Below, piece by piece: positions 23,001-37,500 of a stretch of DNA of 64,000 nucleotides; within the stretch, counting starts at the first letter, position 1; the number at the start of each line of letters is the position of its first letter. The stretch spans positions 24,950,104 to 25,014,103 of the forward strand of contig CM041539.1 of NCBI GenBank assembly GCA_023238725.1, read 5' to 3'. The DNA is from Scortum barcoo. Lineage: Eukaryota; Chordata; Actinopteri; Centrarchiformes; Terapontidae. A model generated the notes under the pieces. That model searched no databases and was not told the origin of the DNA. It saw nothing but the letters and a program-made list of their open reading frames with translations. The translations under genes were made by a program, and so were the position numbers.

Positions 23001-25477
23001 ACCCATAGGGCAGCAGATACCTGTACTGAGTCAAGTTGTGAGCAGGTACAACCATAAACCATTGATAACCATGATGATGAGTTGGAGACAGCTCACTGCT
23101 GATTTTTAATTTTGTTCTATTCATTCTTATCAAATAGCACATAATATATCCTTATCTTGTTGTGTAGACTAATCTTTACTGATTCAGTGGCAAAATGCAA
23201 TTTATGCAATATGAAAGTGGAACATGATCGGCAAATGGTAAAACAGGGCTGGCATCTGACGGCATGAAACTCAACTCCAAATCAACAATATTCATTCGTA
23301 AGCTATGGAAAGACAGAAAATTGTACACAGTGAAACTTTTATGTACACACTACTTGTAATTAAACCAACCTGTATGGCACAGACAAGGCTTTGTTTAACG
23401 GAGGAGATCATCACAAGTTGCATGTTACTAAAGCTTGGTACACCACAGTGCAGCTAATGCCTCTTACCTTTCATTTCTGATTATTTTTGTATCCTAAACT
23501 TGTAGCTTCATGTTGTATTTTAAATCCAGTCTCTCTGATCAACAGTTTTTCTTAAGCCTGTTTAACTGCTTAACTTTTATAATTTTTCTCTTATTTGTAG
23601 CATAATCGAGCTCTAAACACAACATTAATACATCACCTTTCAAGTAGATGTAGGGAATTTGTTATCATACAGTTACAAAGAAATGCTACCATTCTTTCGG
23701 AGATGTGTGTATTCACCAGCTGAATCCAATTTAAATATTAACTCTTTTTTTAACACTGGTGTAGCCTCTACTGACTCCAGAAGAATCTCTGGCTCTATTG
23801 CTGCTCCACTGTGTTTACCAGCTAGTTTCTAACTATGTCAGTCTGCTGTTTGGTGAATGTAGTGCTTTTTCACTGAAAACAGCGGATGTTTAACAGTAGT
23901 AGCAAAAGCTGTGTAAAGCCAAAAAATCAAAACAATTAACTAAAAGATGCCTATAGGGCACTGGGAAGCACAGTACTGGCTGGCTGTCTTGGAGACAACT
24001 GACCCAGGGAGTTCAGGCTGGGGGTTATGTCGGCCGAACCGCCAACGTAGAGGACCCAGGTTCTGGTGGGAGCTTGTGGTGCAGGACAGGACAGCCTCTG
24101 GGGCACCGGGAAGCACAGCCTCTGGGATACTGGGAAGCTCAGTCTCTGCGGTACTGGGGAGCTCAGTCTCTAGGGCACTGGGAAGCACAGTCTTTGGGGC
24201 ACTGGGATGGAGAGATGGTAGCCAACTTTGGGAACGACACTTCCCTCTGTAGCCTCCCTGAGATCCCATGAAGATAGCCAGGCGAGTCCCATCCCAGGGA
24301 GACCACTGGCTAGCTGGATCTGGGTTTGCAGGTTGCAGGCTTGGGCTGGTGGCCGGCTGGCTGGGGTGCAGGCTGGGGGCTAGCTGGCTGAGGCTGAGGC
24401 TGAGGGCTAGTGGCTGAGGTGTGGGCTGGAGGCTAGCAGGCTGGGATGCAAATTGGAGGCTGGTTGACTGAGGCTGAGGCTTGGGCTGGTGGCCGGCTGG
24501 CTGGCTGGGGCGCAGGCTGTAGTGACTGCAGAAGGTGAGCCAGTATGGAACACAGTTCGCCGAACAAACCAGGCAGCCATTTCATTAGCCACGGATCCTT
24601 GGTAAAGAAATGAAGGGCCATATGTAATGATGTTGTAGGTAGGGTAATTCTTTAATATGTCCATGATAATCCATAAGGACTGCTTCCATGTTGGTCCGAT
24701 CGTTCTGTCAGGTTTGATGCAAGGCGAAGTAAGTTGGACCCAGAATGCAGATGAGATGGAGGCAGAGTAGATGTAGGTGAACTCTTTATTTCTTACAGAT
24801 TATGCAGGCAGGAACACGACAGGCAGGGTAACCAGTAGGCAGGTACAGATGGGCAGGCAGGGACAAGACAAGCAGTAACAGGACAGAAACAAAGCAGGAG
24901 GTGACACTGACAATCGGACAAAGAACAAAGGAAAGGGATCGGTATATATACACTGTGGGAGGACAGGGAAGTGGAAACAGGTGAGGAGACTAACAGGGGA
25001 CAGGTGAAACTAATCAGGGCGGAGCTGAACAATGTAAGAAGTGGGAAACACGCAAGGGCTTGAAGTAAAGAGGCAGAAATGTGAGGAGGGGAAGGAATAC
25101 AAAATACAAAACGGTAAAGACAGGAAGTAATTAGAACTGGAGCTGACAAACACAAGGACAGGAAACCAGGAACAACCAACACATGACACAAGTAACAAGA
25201 GACAAGCAAGAACACAAGAAACACAAGAAAACAACAGGGCATGATGCAATGACGATGTGAATGTCAGATGAATGATTGAGGGATTTGGGCTGGTGTTTGT
25301 TAACAGGCCACAGCTCGGGCAGGTTCACTAAGAAGACCACTGTTTGAAAGTTCAGAGAACACCTCTTCTGACGAAAACTACATAGAGAGCTGCAGCGCAT
25401 CTTGAAGACCATGGTTCAGCATGGCTGAACATGTGTATGTGTCATGTATGCACATACACACAGACACAGATATATAT

Positions 25478-25512
<35 letters not shown>

Positions 25513-28500
25513 TTAAAGGCTTTTGGGCCCTGCTGGTCAAGCTTGGCTACACATACTGATTAGAATTAATGTGTGGTGGTGATTTAATATATAGGGGAGG
25601 CTCTCATCCTAATTATTATGAAGCAATAAAGGTGAGGCGACAGCACAGCAGCTCCACACTTGTTTAGTATCTGGTCACTGGTCACTGACAGTTAAGACAA
25701 AACAATAAATGAAAACTGAGACTTTGCGTATGATGGGTGCTGTGATTATGAGTCACATATTGCACCAACCATTTGCATGTGTTATCAAATCCTAACTGAA
25801 AATCATTGTCTTTTTCATGTATGTTAATGTATGTTCTCTGTAGCTAAGCCATTGTTGGGCATTACTAAGTAATGTGCTACAGTAATATGATAACTTCTCT
25901 TAATTTCAGTAATCAGGCTGTGTACCTGTTAATTGTGTTGGATGGAACAGAATGAACTTTCTAAAGCAGTTTAGTAATGAAGATGATATTTGAGATAGGT
26001 GAACCTTATAAAATGATGCCTTAGTGTATTAATCAGTGCCAGCAACAGCCCGATTGGCAAGATGAGCAGTTAACGGTAACGGGTCAGGCAGACCATTGAA
26101 GGAAGAGGGCTGAGACAGGAATTAAGTTAAACCACTATATGGTATTTTACTGAATGTTGAGTTGTGTGTGCTGTACAGACGAAAATAGAAACAATACATC
26201 AGCTCATGTAGCATAAATAAATTGAAATATCAAATAAAATAAGGGTATAATGCAGATAAGTTATGCAGGATAATCAAGCAACTCATATTCCTTACTTAGT
26301 TACTATTAAGCATGAGTAAACCAAAAGTTAAATTCTGCGTTTAATTTCAATGGCTAGCTAGAGCAATAAACTGTATTTGTAAATATATACATCAAACGCT
26401 GGTTTTTATTCATAGGTTAACAGTCAACATTCTGTGCATGAAATTAAATACTGCTGTCCATGGCCTTTTTCATTCACCCAAGCTTCAAAGGAATTGTAGT
26501 GATCCACTGACATATGTTTTTGGACGCACACAGTGCTGGAGTTGGACAGGACAGGATGATTCAGATGGGGTTTCTTTGTTGAACTAATCACTGGACATGA
26601 CGGACACCTATCTAAATAATCTCGACCAGCTGTGCCACACAATAACACGCAGACTTTCACTGAAGGATAAAAAAAAGGACACCAGATGGTTTCTGTGAGC
26701 TTTTTGGCAATTCATTCATTCATATATAAGCCTTCATGCTAGATGAAATCCTCTGTCCTCAAACTGTATGTTTATATCTTGTCGCAAGGGGCTGCACAAT
26801 GAATGAGTTCTTGTTTTTGCCTCTGGTATTTCTTGTCATCCCTCGTAGTCTGTCACCTTGTCACCCTGTGTTCCTTTCTCAGCAGTGCAGATGAGCTGTT
26901 TTCAGCCTCTCATAATAAGCTACACTCAAAAGCCACTTAAGCAGACAGTCTACCAGGCTCATCAAAGGCTGCCCCGAGTGAGCCGAGGGGCCATTAACAG
27001 CCAATTAGAGTGTAACAGAACAAGTACGGGAGCACTCTTAAGTCTACCGTTTGACTAGAGGAACATGCCCTGCAATTAGAGAATAGATGGACTGCTTTTT
27101 GTCCCTGTAACCAGCTAAGTTCTGTTATAATTTCTCTCAACTGCAGAAATACACTGTGGCTCCACACTACATTAAACTCCTTTGTAACATGTCGAGCAAA
27201 TGTGTTTAATTATCGGTAAGAAGCAGTGTGCTTAATAGTTTGATGTTTTCTGTTTTAAAAACTGAGCTAGACTGTCTCTACTACCTCTTTTCAGTCTTAG
27301 GTTTTCATTGTTTATTTAATTTTCCATTGAACTACAGTATTCGGTGTCTGTGCTTTGTGTAATTATATGAATGAAATATAACCTCAACCATAACCTTATT
27401 TAACGGGGTATGAACAGATGTTTGGTTGTGACACATAAGATCTTGTTTGGTGATTGTGTTTTTCTTCTAGCTATAGCTACAACGATTAGTTGATTAACCA
27501 AACAGATTCAAGAATTTATTGTCATGTGCACAACAATTACATGGAGTAGTCTCTGGCAATGAAATTCTTGACTCTCTGGCTCCCTAAAACAATGCTCAAA
27601 AATATTTAGAAAGAAAGACCACAGGTTTAAAAAGAAAAATAGATACAGAACAAATTCTATTCTAACATTAAGTAATAAAATAAAATATAGACCTAAAATA
27701 TAAATTATACAACTACATAGAATAGCGATAAATACAGATACAAAATAAAAGATAATATACAGTAGAATACGGAAAATATTGTTGGATATATCAAGTATTT
27801 TCCACTATTAAATTAATTGCCAACTATTTCTATAATCTGACCCTTGTTTTGAGGTAAGAAAAGTGTCCAAATTCTGGCCTTGTAAATGTTCTTTAGTTTC
27901 TTTCTTCCTTTATGACAGTATACTCTACTCTTTCTTTCCTCTATGACATTTGAGGGTGTCACCTTGGGGTTTGGTAAACATTTTTCACCATTTTCAGACA
28001 TTTTTTGGACCAAACAACTTTTCAAGTTACTCAAGAAAATTTTGACAAATAAATCAATAATGAAAATAATTGCAAATCCTGCACGCAGCATCTTTGGCAG
28101 ATCGAAGACAGTCTAAAGGTTGACTGTCTCATGAACACATCCGAAGGAAAAAGTGCTGATAGCTGTTCTAATGGGCCACTCTTGAGAAAGTTAACCATCA
28201 TAGAGAGGGACAAGGTGACAGGAAGGTGACAGAAATAGAGATGGGTAACAAATTAAAGGAAAAAACAACATATGTACTATGTTTTAACTATGTGCTGCCA
28301 GAGCAGCATCAATGCTCCTTGGCATTGACTTAACAAATCTTTGTAACTCTACTGGAGAGATGAACACTATTCCTCCAAAAGATTTTCCCTCATTTGGTTT
28401 TCTTGAGTGGTGGTGGGGGTGCTGTCAAACACATCAGTCCAAAATGTCCCATATGTGGAGTGTGAAGGACATAGCATTTGATTGAGTTAACTTTCATCCT

Positions 28501-31500
28501 CATCAAACCATTCAGTGATTCTTCATGCCCCAATTATCATTCTGCACTGTTGAATTTACTTAAAAAATTTGAGGAAATCGGTTGCCTTAAAAAATTTAAG
28601 TAATGTAAAATGAAAACTTGAGTGAATTCAACTTAAAGACTTGAGGGGCCCCTCCTTGAACCGCCACCTTACTGTGGTGGAGGGGTTTGTGTGCCCGAAT
28701 GATCCTAGGAGCTATGTTGTCGAGGGGCATTACGCCCCTGGTAGGGTCTCCCATGGCAAACAGGTCCTAGGTGACGGGCCAGACTAAGAGCGGTTCAGAA
28801 GCCCATCATGAAAAGAAGAATATCAAGGACCGTTACGTCGCCCGGATTGGCGTTACCGGGGCCCCACCCTGGAGCCAGGCCTGGGGTTGGGGCTCGCAGG
28901 CGAGCGCCTGGTGGCCGGGTCTTTGCCCACGGGACCCGGCCGGGCTCAGCCCGAAATGGCGACGTGGGCCCCGACTTCCAGTAGGCTCACCACCCGCAGG
29001 AAGGTCCATGAGGGGCCGGTGCAATGTGGTTTGGGTAGCAGTCGTGGCAGGGGAGCCTCGACGACCCAATCCCTGGAACAAAACTCTGGCAATAGGGACA
29101 TGGAATGTCACCTCACTGGGGGGGAAGGAGCCTGAGCTCGTGCAAGGGAGGTTGAGAGGTACCGGCTAGAGATAGTTGGGCTCACCTCCACGCATAGCTT
29201 GGGCTCTGGAACCCAGCTCCTTGAGAGGGGCTGGACCCTCCACTACTCTGGAGTTGCCCAGGGTGAGCGGCGGCGAGCTGCTGTGTGGGCTTGCTTCATA
29301 GCTCCTCCCCAGCTCAGCCTGCCACATGTGTTGGAGTTCACCCCGGTGAACGAGAGGGTCGCTTCCCTGCGCCTTCGGGTTGGGGATAGGTCTCTTGCTG
29401 TTGTTTGTGCCTACGGGCCGAACAGCAGTACAGAGTACCCGGCCTTCTTGGAGTCCCTGGGAGGGGTACTTGATAGTGCTCCGACTGGGGACTCCATTGT
29501 TCTACTGGGGGACTTCAACGCTCACGTGGGCAACAACAGTGATACCTGGAGGGGCGTGATCGGGAGGAACGGCCTCCCCGATCTGAACCCGAGCGGTGTT
29601 CTGTTATTGGACTTCTGTGCTAGTCACGGTTTGTCCATAACGAACACCATGTTCAAGCATAAGGGTGTCCATCAGTGCACATGGCACCAGGCACAGGCAC
29701 CAGGACACCCTAGGTCGGAGGTCGATGATCGACTTTGTTGTCGTTTCATCTGATCTCCGGCCGTATCGTCTTGGACACTCGGGTAAAGAGAGGGGCTGAG
29801 TTGTCAACCGATCACCACCTGGTGGTGAGTTGGATCCGCTGGCAGAGGAGGAAGTTGGACAGACCTGGCAGACCCAAACGTATTGTGAGGGTCTGTTGGG
29901 AACGTCTGGCCGAGCCCTCTGTCAGGGAGGTCTTCAACTCCCACCTCCGGAAGAGCTTCTCACAGATTCCGAGGGAGGCTGGAGACATTGAGTCCGAGTG
30001 GACCATGTTCTCTGCCTCCATTGTCGACGGCAGTTCGAAGTTGTGGAGTTGTGGACGCAAGGTCTCTGGTGCCTGTCGTCATGGTGGCAACCCCCGAACC
30101 CGGTGGTGGACACCGGAAGTAAGGGATGCTGTCAGGCTGAAGAAGGAGTCCTATCGGACCATGTTGGCCTGTGGGACTCCTGACGCAGTTGACAGGTACC
30201 GGCAGGCCAAGCAAGCCGCAGCCCGGACGGTCCTGGAGGCAAAAACTCTCGGGTCTGGGAGGAGTTCGGTGAGGCCATGGAGGAGGACTATCGGTCGGCC
30301 TCGAAGAGATTCTGGCAAACCGTCCGGCGCCTCAGAAGGGGGAAGCAGTACTCTGCCAACACTGTTTACAGTGCGGGTGGGGAGCTGTTGACCTCAACTG
30401 AGGACATTGTCGGACGGTGGAAGAAATACTTCTGAGGATCTCCTCAATCCCACCGACTTGCCTTCCAATGAGGAAGCAGAGGATGGGGACTCTGAGGTGG
30501 ACTCGTCCATCACCCAAGCCGAAGTCACTGAGGTAGTTCAGCAAGCTCCTCGGTGGCAAGGCGCCGGGGGTGGATGAGATCCGCCCTGAGTACCTCAAAT
30601 CTCTGGATGTTGTGGGGCTGTCTTGGCTGACACGCCTCTGCAACATTGTACATTGAGGTTGGGGACAGTACCTCTGGAGAGTGGCAAACTGGGGTGGTGG
30701 TCCCCTCTTTTAAAAAGGGGGACCGGAGAGTGTGTTCCAACTACAGGGGATCACACTTCTCAGCCTCCCGGGAAGGTCTACGCCAGGGTACTGGAGAGGA
30801 GAATTCGGCCGATAGTCGACCCTCGGATTCAGGAGGAACAATGCGGTTTTCGTCCTGGTCGTGGAACAGTGGACCAGCTCTATACCCTCCGCAGGGTGCT
30901 TAGAGGGTTTATGGGAGTTTGCCCAACCAGTCCACATGTGCTTTGTGGATCTGGAGAAGGCATTCGACCGTGTCCCTCGTGGTATTCTGTGGGGAGTGCT
31001 CCGCGAGTATGGGGTCCGGGGCCTTTGCTAAGGGCTGTTCGGTCTCTGTACGACCGGAGCAGGAGCTTGGTTCGCATTGCCGGCAGTAAGTCAGACCTGT
31101 TCCCAGTACATGTTGGACTCCGGCAGGGCTGCCCTTTGTCACCGGTCCTGTTCATAATCTTTATGGACAGGATTTCTAGGCGTAGCCAGGGGCCGGAGGG
31201 AGTCAGGTTTGGGAACCACAGGATTTCATCTCTGCTTTTTGCAGATGATGTTGTCCTGTTGGCTTCTTCAAGCCAGGACCTTCAGCATGTACTGGAGCGG
31301 TTTGCAGCCGAGTGTGAAGCGGCTGGGATGAGAATCAGCACCTCCAAATCCGAGGCCATGGTACTCGACCGGAAAAGGGTGGTGTGCCCTCTCCGGGTGA
31401 GGGTGGAGAGGTCCTGCCTCAAGTGGAGGAGTTCAAGTATCTCAGGGTCTTGTTCATGAGTGAGGGAAAGATGGATGGGGCGTGAGATTGACAGGCGGAT

Positions 31501-34500
31501 TGGTGCAGTGCGTCCGCAGTTATGCGGTCGGTGTACCGGACCGCCGTTGTGGTGAAGAAGGAGCTGAGTTGAAAGGCCTAAAAGGGCCATCCCTACAAAC
31601 ACGAACATGTCATTGAATGGATGATGAAGTTAAACAATTGGCTGATTGAAACTGATTAGTATTGGAGTTTCCTCATTGTCCGCTGCTCTTTGAAAATGAA
31701 TATGTGGCAATGTTAGTTACATAATGTACATATTGAACCACTATGAGTACAGGCGCAGCTCTCTTACACCACGGCTAGTGGGTTTAACCCCTTACTTGCA
31801 CATCATTGAGGACTTCGCCCTCGGATATTATTGGACTGTGCCCCATCAGGGCCATTCAGTACCCACAAGCACAGGCACACACCCACTTCATGTGAAACAA
31901 TAACCAGTCCACACTCTGTCAATGTGATACAGTGCAATAGTGCATCACAGTACATCAGTGCACAGTGCACATGTATGCACAGGTGGCACAGTACTTGATA
32001 TTAAAGCTGAGAAGTTTTAAATGACAGTATAAACATTCAGCTCCTGTGATGACTGCTGTGTACAATGATGCATCAGGATGAGTTTCAACAATGGTAAACC
32101 CTAGTTCACAGCCAAGGTCAGACAGCCACAATTTGAAAAAGGAGGAAGTGTTGAGGAGTGATGACAAGGACAGGCTTAAAGAGGCAAAGTACACTTTTAG
32201 CAAGGAGGTGAGAGAAGCTTACCAACTGAACTCTAGGAGACTGCAGTATCAGCTCTCAGGGGACAGATCACTAACCACAGAGCCCCCCAGTCCATTAACG
32301 ACTTGTGTCTGGTGAATAATCTGAATGAGTTTTGCAGTCCCTCCGAAGGACAGTGGGGCAGTCCTAAAATTGTCCCTCATGACTCCATGTACCAACTCCA
32401 CCAACCCCACCTCAGCAAGGGCTTAGGCCTCTCCACAACTTCCCACCTCTGTGCTCTCTCTTCCCACACCACAGTAACAGGGTATTTAAGAGACAGAACC
32501 CCAGCAAAGCAGCAGGACTGGACTCTGTCTCTCCATCCACACTGAAGTGGATGGACTGATCTGCACTGATCAGCTGTTTCCAGTGTTAACAGGCATTTTT
32601 AACATCTCACTGGAGCCATACCATGTACCATCATTCCCATTCCCCCCAAAGAAAAACAAGGACCACAAGACACGACTTACGACTAGAGCCCCATCACCTT
32701 GGCCTCTGTGTTAATGAAATCTGTTGAGCACCTTTTGCTGTCCCACATTAAGACCATCACAGACCCACTCCTGGACCGCATGTAGTTCACTGGCTCTGCT
32801 ACAGGACAAGCTCTCCCAGCTGACCATGCACAGACTTCCTGTCTGACAGGAAGCAGCATGTAAAACTGGGGAAAACATGTCTCTGACTCCCCTGTATTAT
32901 TTTTCCTGTAAATAAAAAATTGACATCCAGTCATCAGTCCATCAAGCTCCTGAAGTTTGTAGATAACACTACACATAATGGGCTCGTCTCTGATGGGGGA
33001 TGAGCCTATAGATGGGAGATTGACCATCTGGTGTCCGCTCATCTCCGCTGTGTGGAGATGAGTGATGATAGTGGACTGCATGACCCCACCTGCCCCCACT
33101 CTATTGAATTAAGAATTAAGGGCCTCAAGTGGAAGGTTAACATCAGCTCCTTCACTAAAAAAGCTCAGCAGAAGATGATCTTCCTGCGGCAGCCAAAGAA
33201 GTTCAACCTTGTGAGAATAATCGTGCATAATCGTGAGAAAATAATGGTGCACTGAGTCTATCCTTACCTACTTTGTCACTATCTGTTATGCTGCTGCGCA
33301 CTACCAAGAATAAGGCAGGCTGCAGCATATAATTCCATCTGCTAAGAAGTTAATTAACTGCAGTCTACTGTCCCTCTAAGGACTTTATGCCTCCAGGACC
33401 CTGAAATGTGCAAAAAAGATTGCATTTTATATTTTGTATGTTTATATTGTATGTGTTTTTATGCCATGCACCAATACAACACATACCAAGTGAAAATCCT
33501 AGCATGTGAAAATGGAAATTACTTGGAAAAACCTGAAAATTAATCTGATTCTGAGAAGTCACAGAAGACAATGACAAGCCTGTTCTCTATTACACTTAAT
33601 GCCATCATCACTTGGACGCTCAGTTCATGATAACTCACACTGGGCAATAAAATGATCTTGATACAGGTTTTTAAAGCATTTTTACTTGATATGGGTAGAT
33701 CTCACAGCCTATCACAAAGCAGAAATAAACAGCAGTCAGGCTGCAGTTTTTGGGTTGCCCTATCCTAGACCTCTCTAAAAGCAGGGTTTTTTCAGAGGTT
33801 TTGTTATGTAATATGCGTACTTTTGTAATTGCAATTTACTGTGTCAACATGTGATAGTTTGTTAAGCTGAGCTATTCTCCCAGTTACATAAGCCAACAGT
33901 TTTCTGTGCAGTATGCGTGTGAGAGATGTAAGCAAAAACTGCCTTTGAAAAAATCAATCTTCCAAAGACTAGGCTACTCTATCCTTCCTGATAGATGTTT
34001 GATCAAAGGTTTAAATTAAAGGTTTAAATAATTTTAAAAATATGCATTTATTAAAACAACTCTCATGAGGGGTGGGTTAGTGGCTTTGGCCAATGTCCAA
34101 AAATGTCCTGTTGGTTAGAATTATCTTACACATTTACTTATTGCTGAATCTGAGACTTCAATTTGATACAAACTGTACAAAAATTATCAGAATTGTCATA
34201 TTTTGATATCTGATAAACCATATACATGCTACATTTGAATTTAGGTTTTATGAACTGATCAGTGAAACTCTACAGTTATGGAGGTACAAAGTGCAGTACA
34301 GATACCTTAAAAACTGATTGGTCAGCATGGACTTTCCTAGGGGCTGCAGTGTTTGTTACACCCCACAACAGGAACTTAAGTGGTCCATAACATAATGGCT
34401 GGATTTCACAACCAGCAGTGAGGCTAAAGTAAAGTTTTGTCCTTACAATACTAAATGAAAACATGAATATACTCAGAGATCAGGGACCTGTAAGTACAGT

Positions 34501-37500
34501 TGAATTTGATGAATTTGGCCTAATATCTGGAAACAGCCCAATATAGAGCAAAAATCATCTCTCTGGCCCTGCACACCACACCCCCCTAAAAAAAACCCTA
34601 TCAATATTGGACATGTTTAAGGTGCTTTCAAGGGTATCTGAACAGAACTGCTGTACAAGTAGCCATCGTCAAGTAAATATGATCCACAAGTAGAATAATT
34701 TTCTCTGAAATGTAACATAGTACAGTATAAGGTTTGTCAAAATAGAAATTAATCAAATAAAATGAGCCCTGAATTGCACCATTCAAGAGATTCAAATACA
34801 TGACTGAGTGCACTTCATCTTTCCACCAGAAGATGTCAGCCTTAACTGCATCTTTTAGGATTGACATAATACTGCCGTACTCTCACAGAAAAAAGGGAGG
34901 GTGCTGAACTCCGATAAGTGCCCAGCACCACTCTTTGAGCTTCAGCTGTTCTGAGGGACATATGATGTACATACTCGGGTGGGGGTAGATAACTGCTGAC
35001 CTTGAGGAGCTCATGGTAACAGTTTATCAGTTGTCTGAGGTGGGAAAATCCTTGAGGGATATAGAGAGTAGGGAACATTTAACATTTGCTTCCCAGCTGT
35101 CTGCTGTAGTTAGATCATCACTGACAAGCAGATTTCTAGCAGCAGCAGCACAAATACTCAGTTTCTCTGTCACTGCAGTTCTCTCTGTGCCATCCAGGGC
35201 TGGAGTGTAGCAGCAGCTGGCACAGTGTCTCAGAGCATGAGAAATGAATGTTCTGTGTTTTTCAAGGAAAGGCCACTCAAACATGACATGTCATAAAAAA
35301 AATTTTAAAAAAAAACCCAGCAGCTTTTATTTCTCACTCTGTACACATTTTACACATTCATATAACTCATTAAACATGTTTAAGCATATCTTGTTGCAAA
35401 TCCTGCCATAAAAAGCAGTTACAATACTACACCAAAGAAGGACTATTATCGTTTTCTTTGAGAGTTGTTGCTGTTAAATTGTGTTTTAGGCTGTTAAGTT
35501 TAGGCATAATGTTTGAAATAAAATTGCAGGTGAAATATCCAGTATGGCTGAGCTAGATATTTTTTTTAAAAAGGAGTTTGTAATTTGGGAAAATGTTCTC
35601 TCACCAATAGCCAAAAAAACCTGAAAATATTATTGCTTAAGCTGAAAGTATTGTTACTGTAGACCAGATATTATCTATATAAGCACTGGAAGTTCCTGAA
35701 TGCAGCGTGGATCATATAATGCAAAAAGATGACAAAATTAATCCATATAAATACAGTCCTTGCTGAGTGGTAACAATCTTTGTTGTGTGTTTGTGTGTGT
35801 GTATCAGCACTTTGGGTGACTGAGTAATACTGTAGAATGTTATTCTATGATCAGTTCAAACTAGAAAAATGAAATAAAATATAAAGTCACAGTGTAAATG
35901 CAAAACTGATAACACATTTCAATTTAAGTTCATTTTGAAATATTGTAAAGAAAAAATAAATATATAAATATAAATATAATAATATATATAAATATATAGG
36001 ACTTTGAAACTTGTCAAATTTATTGTTAAACTAGATATTTTAGGTCCCTATAGGAATATATAAATCTTACATAGGAAATTATTTACATGCTTCCCACTTC
36101 TTTACATTTTTAATACAGTGCTTTCCAGCCATTTAAAACATCCTCTGTCCCCAATGGTATAGCTACTTGCTCTTTGTAGCTGGTCATCCATGGTCATCCA
36201 TTCTGGTCATCCATTCTGAAAATCCTTTGCAAAGCTTTTGAAAAATGAGAAATGTATCAAGCTCTAATAAGTTATGCAGGTGAACGAGACCTTATTTACT
36301 ACTACTACTATCTCTGATTTGTTTTATCTGCACCAGCCAGTTCCCAGAGGAATAACCATGCTGCCATGTTGCTCATTATTTTTCATGTATGAATGAGATG
36401 AAACAGATTGTTGAAGCAGAGTAGTAGTCCCAGAAATTTACATTAGTTTATAGAATATAATCCATTTCTACATTTTCAGAGTCTATAATTAGATGTCCAA
36501 AATAAAACACAGAGGACCGTCTAGAGTAGGAATTGGGCCTATTGCTAGACAAGGGAAACTGGCTTCTTAAATGTCTGTGGAGGCAGTGTGTGTTTTAGAA
36601 ACAGACAGCACACAGTAGCTAGTGTAATGTCCCAGATTATCCCTGTAAATGAAAATGAGAAAAAAAAGTCAAGATACTGTAGAAGAAGAGTTAGTCTCAG
36701 TCTGGTGTTAGAGAGGGTAGAGAATTAAAAGGTTTGCAGATAATTATAGCAAATGTGTGACAAAACAGGTCTGTGGGTGTTTTTTTCCAATTTCAAAGGC
36801 TTAGTGAAATTGCCAGATTTGTTGAGGCCTTTCATAATAAAAACTAGGCCAATGTATCTACTGTAGGAGGACAAAATCAAAAAAGAAAATTCTGACTGTC
36901 TGGATTGACGATGTGAAGCATCAGAGGTTTAGCAGTTTCCAAGACAAAAGCCATAGTTTACTTGTTTCAGTGCTGAAACACAGTGCCTGAAGTGACAGTA
37001 CTCCCGCAAATACTGCCGTGGGTATCGGCCAGTTTCAGCAAGTCATGATTATAAATATAAATATTACAGTCTGAATGAATTTCCACAGTGATAAACTGTA
37101 CCACTATAGAAAACAGGAGATATTACTGATGTTCACATATTAATTCATTTAACCAAGGAGACAATCATTTCACTGTTAAGAGTAGAAACTAATGCATACA
37201 CTGGCTTTGATTTGTGATTCAGTGAAGTCATCAGGCTGGATCCCTGGGCACTTTGGGCCAATCACAATATCCTCCCTAAGGCCTAATTGTCACGACTGTA
37301 CAACACTTGAACCCATGAGTCAGTCTTAACATCAGTTTTCTGAATGTCACACACAGAACATTTAAATCAGATTCAATTTAGCAGTTTATGAAAATGAACT
37401 TAAACTGCACAAAAGAAATCTTTTAACTTACATAAGAATGATCACAGTGAGTTCAGAGTTTGTGACAAAGACATCACTAGTATTGAATTAGTACTTTGGA

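Noticed and set aside
24793..25412. Minus-strand frames rich in Leu, Cys, Ser and Val that look like membrane proteins
   Set aside because: They come from the purine-rich strand bias of a repeat read in antisense; there is no start context or family motif.
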